This document shows positions 61,709-64,000 of a DNA stretch of 64,000 bases, in pieces. The stretch is from Symsagittifera roscoffensis (taxonomy: Eukaryota; Xenacoelomorpha; Acoela; Convolutidae), in the NCBI RefSeq assembly GCF_963678635.1, contig NC_087065.1:75031345-75095344 (forward strand), in the 5' to 3' direction. Every line of letters begins with the position of its first letter. The stretch's first letter is position 1. Position numbers and translations under genes: made by a program. The notes under the pieces were generated by a model. The model had not been told where the DNA came from, did not search any database, and saw only the letters and a list, made by a program, of their open reading frames with translations.

Positions 61709-63603
61709 GAGCTCAGAAAATCAATTTGGTTGAACTAGAAAAAAAAGTTGACAAAACTTTCGAAGAAAATTCTAGATCCCCCCTATATGCAAGTATCGCC
61801 AAATTATTTCCACTTAATTGAAGTAATTGAAAATAAATCTTAAGAATCGACGATGTGGTAGCACATTAAAGTCCTAGCTGTTGTGGCGTGCGTTGCATGG
61901 GCTGAAAATTTTTGTTACTATACAAAAAGAATTGCCGTAGATTGAATTTTTGTTCTAGCAAGGAAACTCCCAAAGCCCTTGTTGTATAATCTAAGAAATC
62001 CAGGAAATTATAGGAAGTTATAAGAAACTCTAGAAATTGAGAATATTTGTATTAAAATTTTATTAGATTTTGATATAATTTTTAATGTGTTTGAAGTAAT
62101 CAACTCATTAAACTTGCAAAATCGATCAAAAAAATAGTTCTTTCGTCAAACCACAGCAACTTTTCATTTTTTGTTTGACGGAGTCAAACATGAATAAAAT
62201 TTGGCGGTTAAACTTTACGGTTAACATAGGTAGTCCTTTTGTAAAAAGTTTGAGTCTTAACAGTAAAACCATACACGGATATTCAAGTTTATCTTGTTGT
62301 TGGGCTATTTGAAAAATGGGGAGGAGCTTTGTAAGCGGGAAGGATTTGTTTTTATTTCTTTAAGTTCAAAAAACTGCCAAAAAGTTTGAAACAATTTTTG
62401 ATTTATTTTTATTTATTTCGTTTTTCTAGTCATTATTCTAGAAAAAAAAAGTTTTTCAGTTCGCTTAGCTTACTCTGATTGTCGAATATGCCTACTCTTT
62501 AATATTTCGTTCCGCTCTATTTATCACAACACGCCGAAAATAACGACACTAAATTGAAAACACTTTTTGGTTGTATTTTTTAAGATTTTGGTCGGAATAT
62601 TCTGTGCTATTTCACAGTAACCGGCTATCCTTGTTGTTTTTTTATAAGATTTTCTTTCATAAGTCTAGCGATGAAAACATTTTTTTACGCTTTTCGTGAA
62701 ACATAGTTTTTTTTTTTTCAAAAATATAAAAAAGCAATCTGATTATAATTAGCACATGCCTGAAGAAAACCTGCTACACGTGATACAAGAAAAAAGCTGT
62801 AATTTCACAATTGTTTTGACGTGTATTTTTTTTAAAAAGCTGCCGATAATAGATCTATCGCTTCAAATTTCAGAAAAAAAACATGCCTAAAAACCTACAA
62901 AAACGGAAGCTATTCTAACTAAAATTTTTTAAGTTTTTGAACAAATTACCCGAGAAAACTTTATTTGGTAAAAATCCAATTATTTGGTTTTTCCATCTAT
63001 AGTATATCATCGAGGCAGTTATATTTTTATCGATAGTTGTCTTGACGAAATATATTTTTTATCAGCAACACTATAAATATATTACCTAAGTTTCTCAGAA
63101 TAACTACGAGTACAGAGCATCAACACCAAAAAAGGTGACGCGGAGTATCTAGTGGTCGAGAAAAAGGGATTTTTAGTGTCATCAAGATAAATTTATATAT
63201 TCGTGAAAAATACTTTCATTCGCATTTTAAAGTGCTCTCCATCTAAAATTAGAATCTGTTCCCCTGCGCAAAACTACCGCTGAATGTGAACAAAATTGAC
63301 GCTTAAATAGCAAAACAACCTTGTCGCAGCGACGGAAGGACTCAATTTAAATGTCTGAACAAGCGGCCATGCCTCAGTTGATGAAAGCATGCAATCAAGT
63401 CAATGAACTGTTCTCAATTTTCCAAAACTTGAGAAAACTGATAAATCTTTTTTTAGGCCAATATTTGACAGGCCACCAAAAACATAAGAGATAATTTAAA
63501 GTTTTCCGAACAAGAACCACGTCATTAGAACACCGGTCTAATTGAACTTGCAAAATGTTTATGATTGTACTAAATTATAAAATATTGAGGATTGAAAAGA
63601 ACA
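61709..63603. other. Non-coding, repeat end near 62600
   Basis: No gene was recognised. The module CTGTG-CTATTT-CACAG followed by CCGGCTATCCTTG occurs at about 62600-62634, the clearest copy of that repeat end on this strand. Confidence 0.5.
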
Positions 63604-64000
63604 AGGCTGCTCCCAAATCAGGGCGAGCCCTTGACTATTCCGACTGTACATTAAGGCTAATCAAAAGTTTTGGTTGAATAATGGTCGAAATAATCGAAAA
63701 AAAAAGAAATCATTTTGTTTCTCATTTTATCCCCACATGCAATGAAAGATACCAAGGGTGTGTTTAGCGTCTCTTGTGACTTAAAAGGAATAAATTGCTG
63801 GCCTCAACTCATTTTGAAAAGCATTAATTCACCACTGACGCGCGTTACAAACCGCATCATTATATTCAATTATACCAATTTTCATTCCAACCGAAATAAA
63901 AAAAAATATCACTTTTTAGATTTGAGCTCAAAAGAACATTATCTCTCAAACGATTTAAAAATTCATTCAAAAACGCTTTGTTGACTGTTGACTGAAAAAT
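63604..64000 (+). repeat. Decayed 535-bp repeat cut by the window end
   Basis: It starts CAAGGCTGCTC...CAGGGCGAGCCCT...TTCCGACTG and continues with the CCCCACATGC and 'TCAACTCATTTTG' blocks. The open frame at 63715-63984 lies within it and is not a gene. Confidence 0.65.

Overview
The window is nuclear DNA from an animal. It is AT-rich and gene-poor, crowded with non-autonomous mobile elements, and holds one 200-base assembly gap (51495-51694). Two host genes can be read. The first is an agrin gene on the minus strand (41059-46344), whose whole 1761-residue product is one uninterrupted reading frame. The second is a spliced START-domain lipid-transfer gene on the plus strand (exons 53420-53611, 54571-54741, 59824-60282). 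The NtA domain of agrin, the env-bearing Ty3/gypsy element and a probable GC-AG intron would fit a tunicate such as a large-genome larvacean. That placement is inference only; the sequence by itself proves just 'metazoan'.

Layout. 1-13.9 kb has no recognisable gene. It holds a six-unit tandem array of a ~535-bp hairpin-rich repeat with a dimeric higher-order period (2091-5307), many decayed relatives, and a 128-bp near-perfect palindrome (10521-10648). 13911-32819 is an 18.9-kb LTR retroelement with 410-bp LTRs that read identical, 4-bp target duplications and intact frames. 30891-43330 is a 6220-bp direct tandem duplication that carries the 3' end of the retroelement plus the C-terminal part of agrin. 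Copy 2 is continuous with the complete agrin gene; copy 1 ends in a truncated agrin copy. 46.3-53.4 kb is intergenic with short TIR elements, several with exact 8-bp target duplications. 53.4-60.3 kb is the START gene. Its first two exons lie between the arms of a ~955-bp inverted repeat. 60.3-64 kb is repeats and unrecognised sequence.

The retroelement is the most unusual object. It encodes a small basic ORF overlapping the gag start; a fused Gag-Pol of 2740 residues (gag, CCHC knuckle, protease, RT, RNase H, integrase, GPY/F module); two tiny membrane proteins that overlap by ATGA; a 378-codon open frame with no ATG; an 868-residue envelope-like glycoprotein; and, again joined by an ATGA overlap, a 601-residue protein of unknown function followed directly by a consensus intron. 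This gene order suggests a retrovirus-like element using spliced and stop-start coupled mRNAs. Its accessory genes are not ones I recognise.
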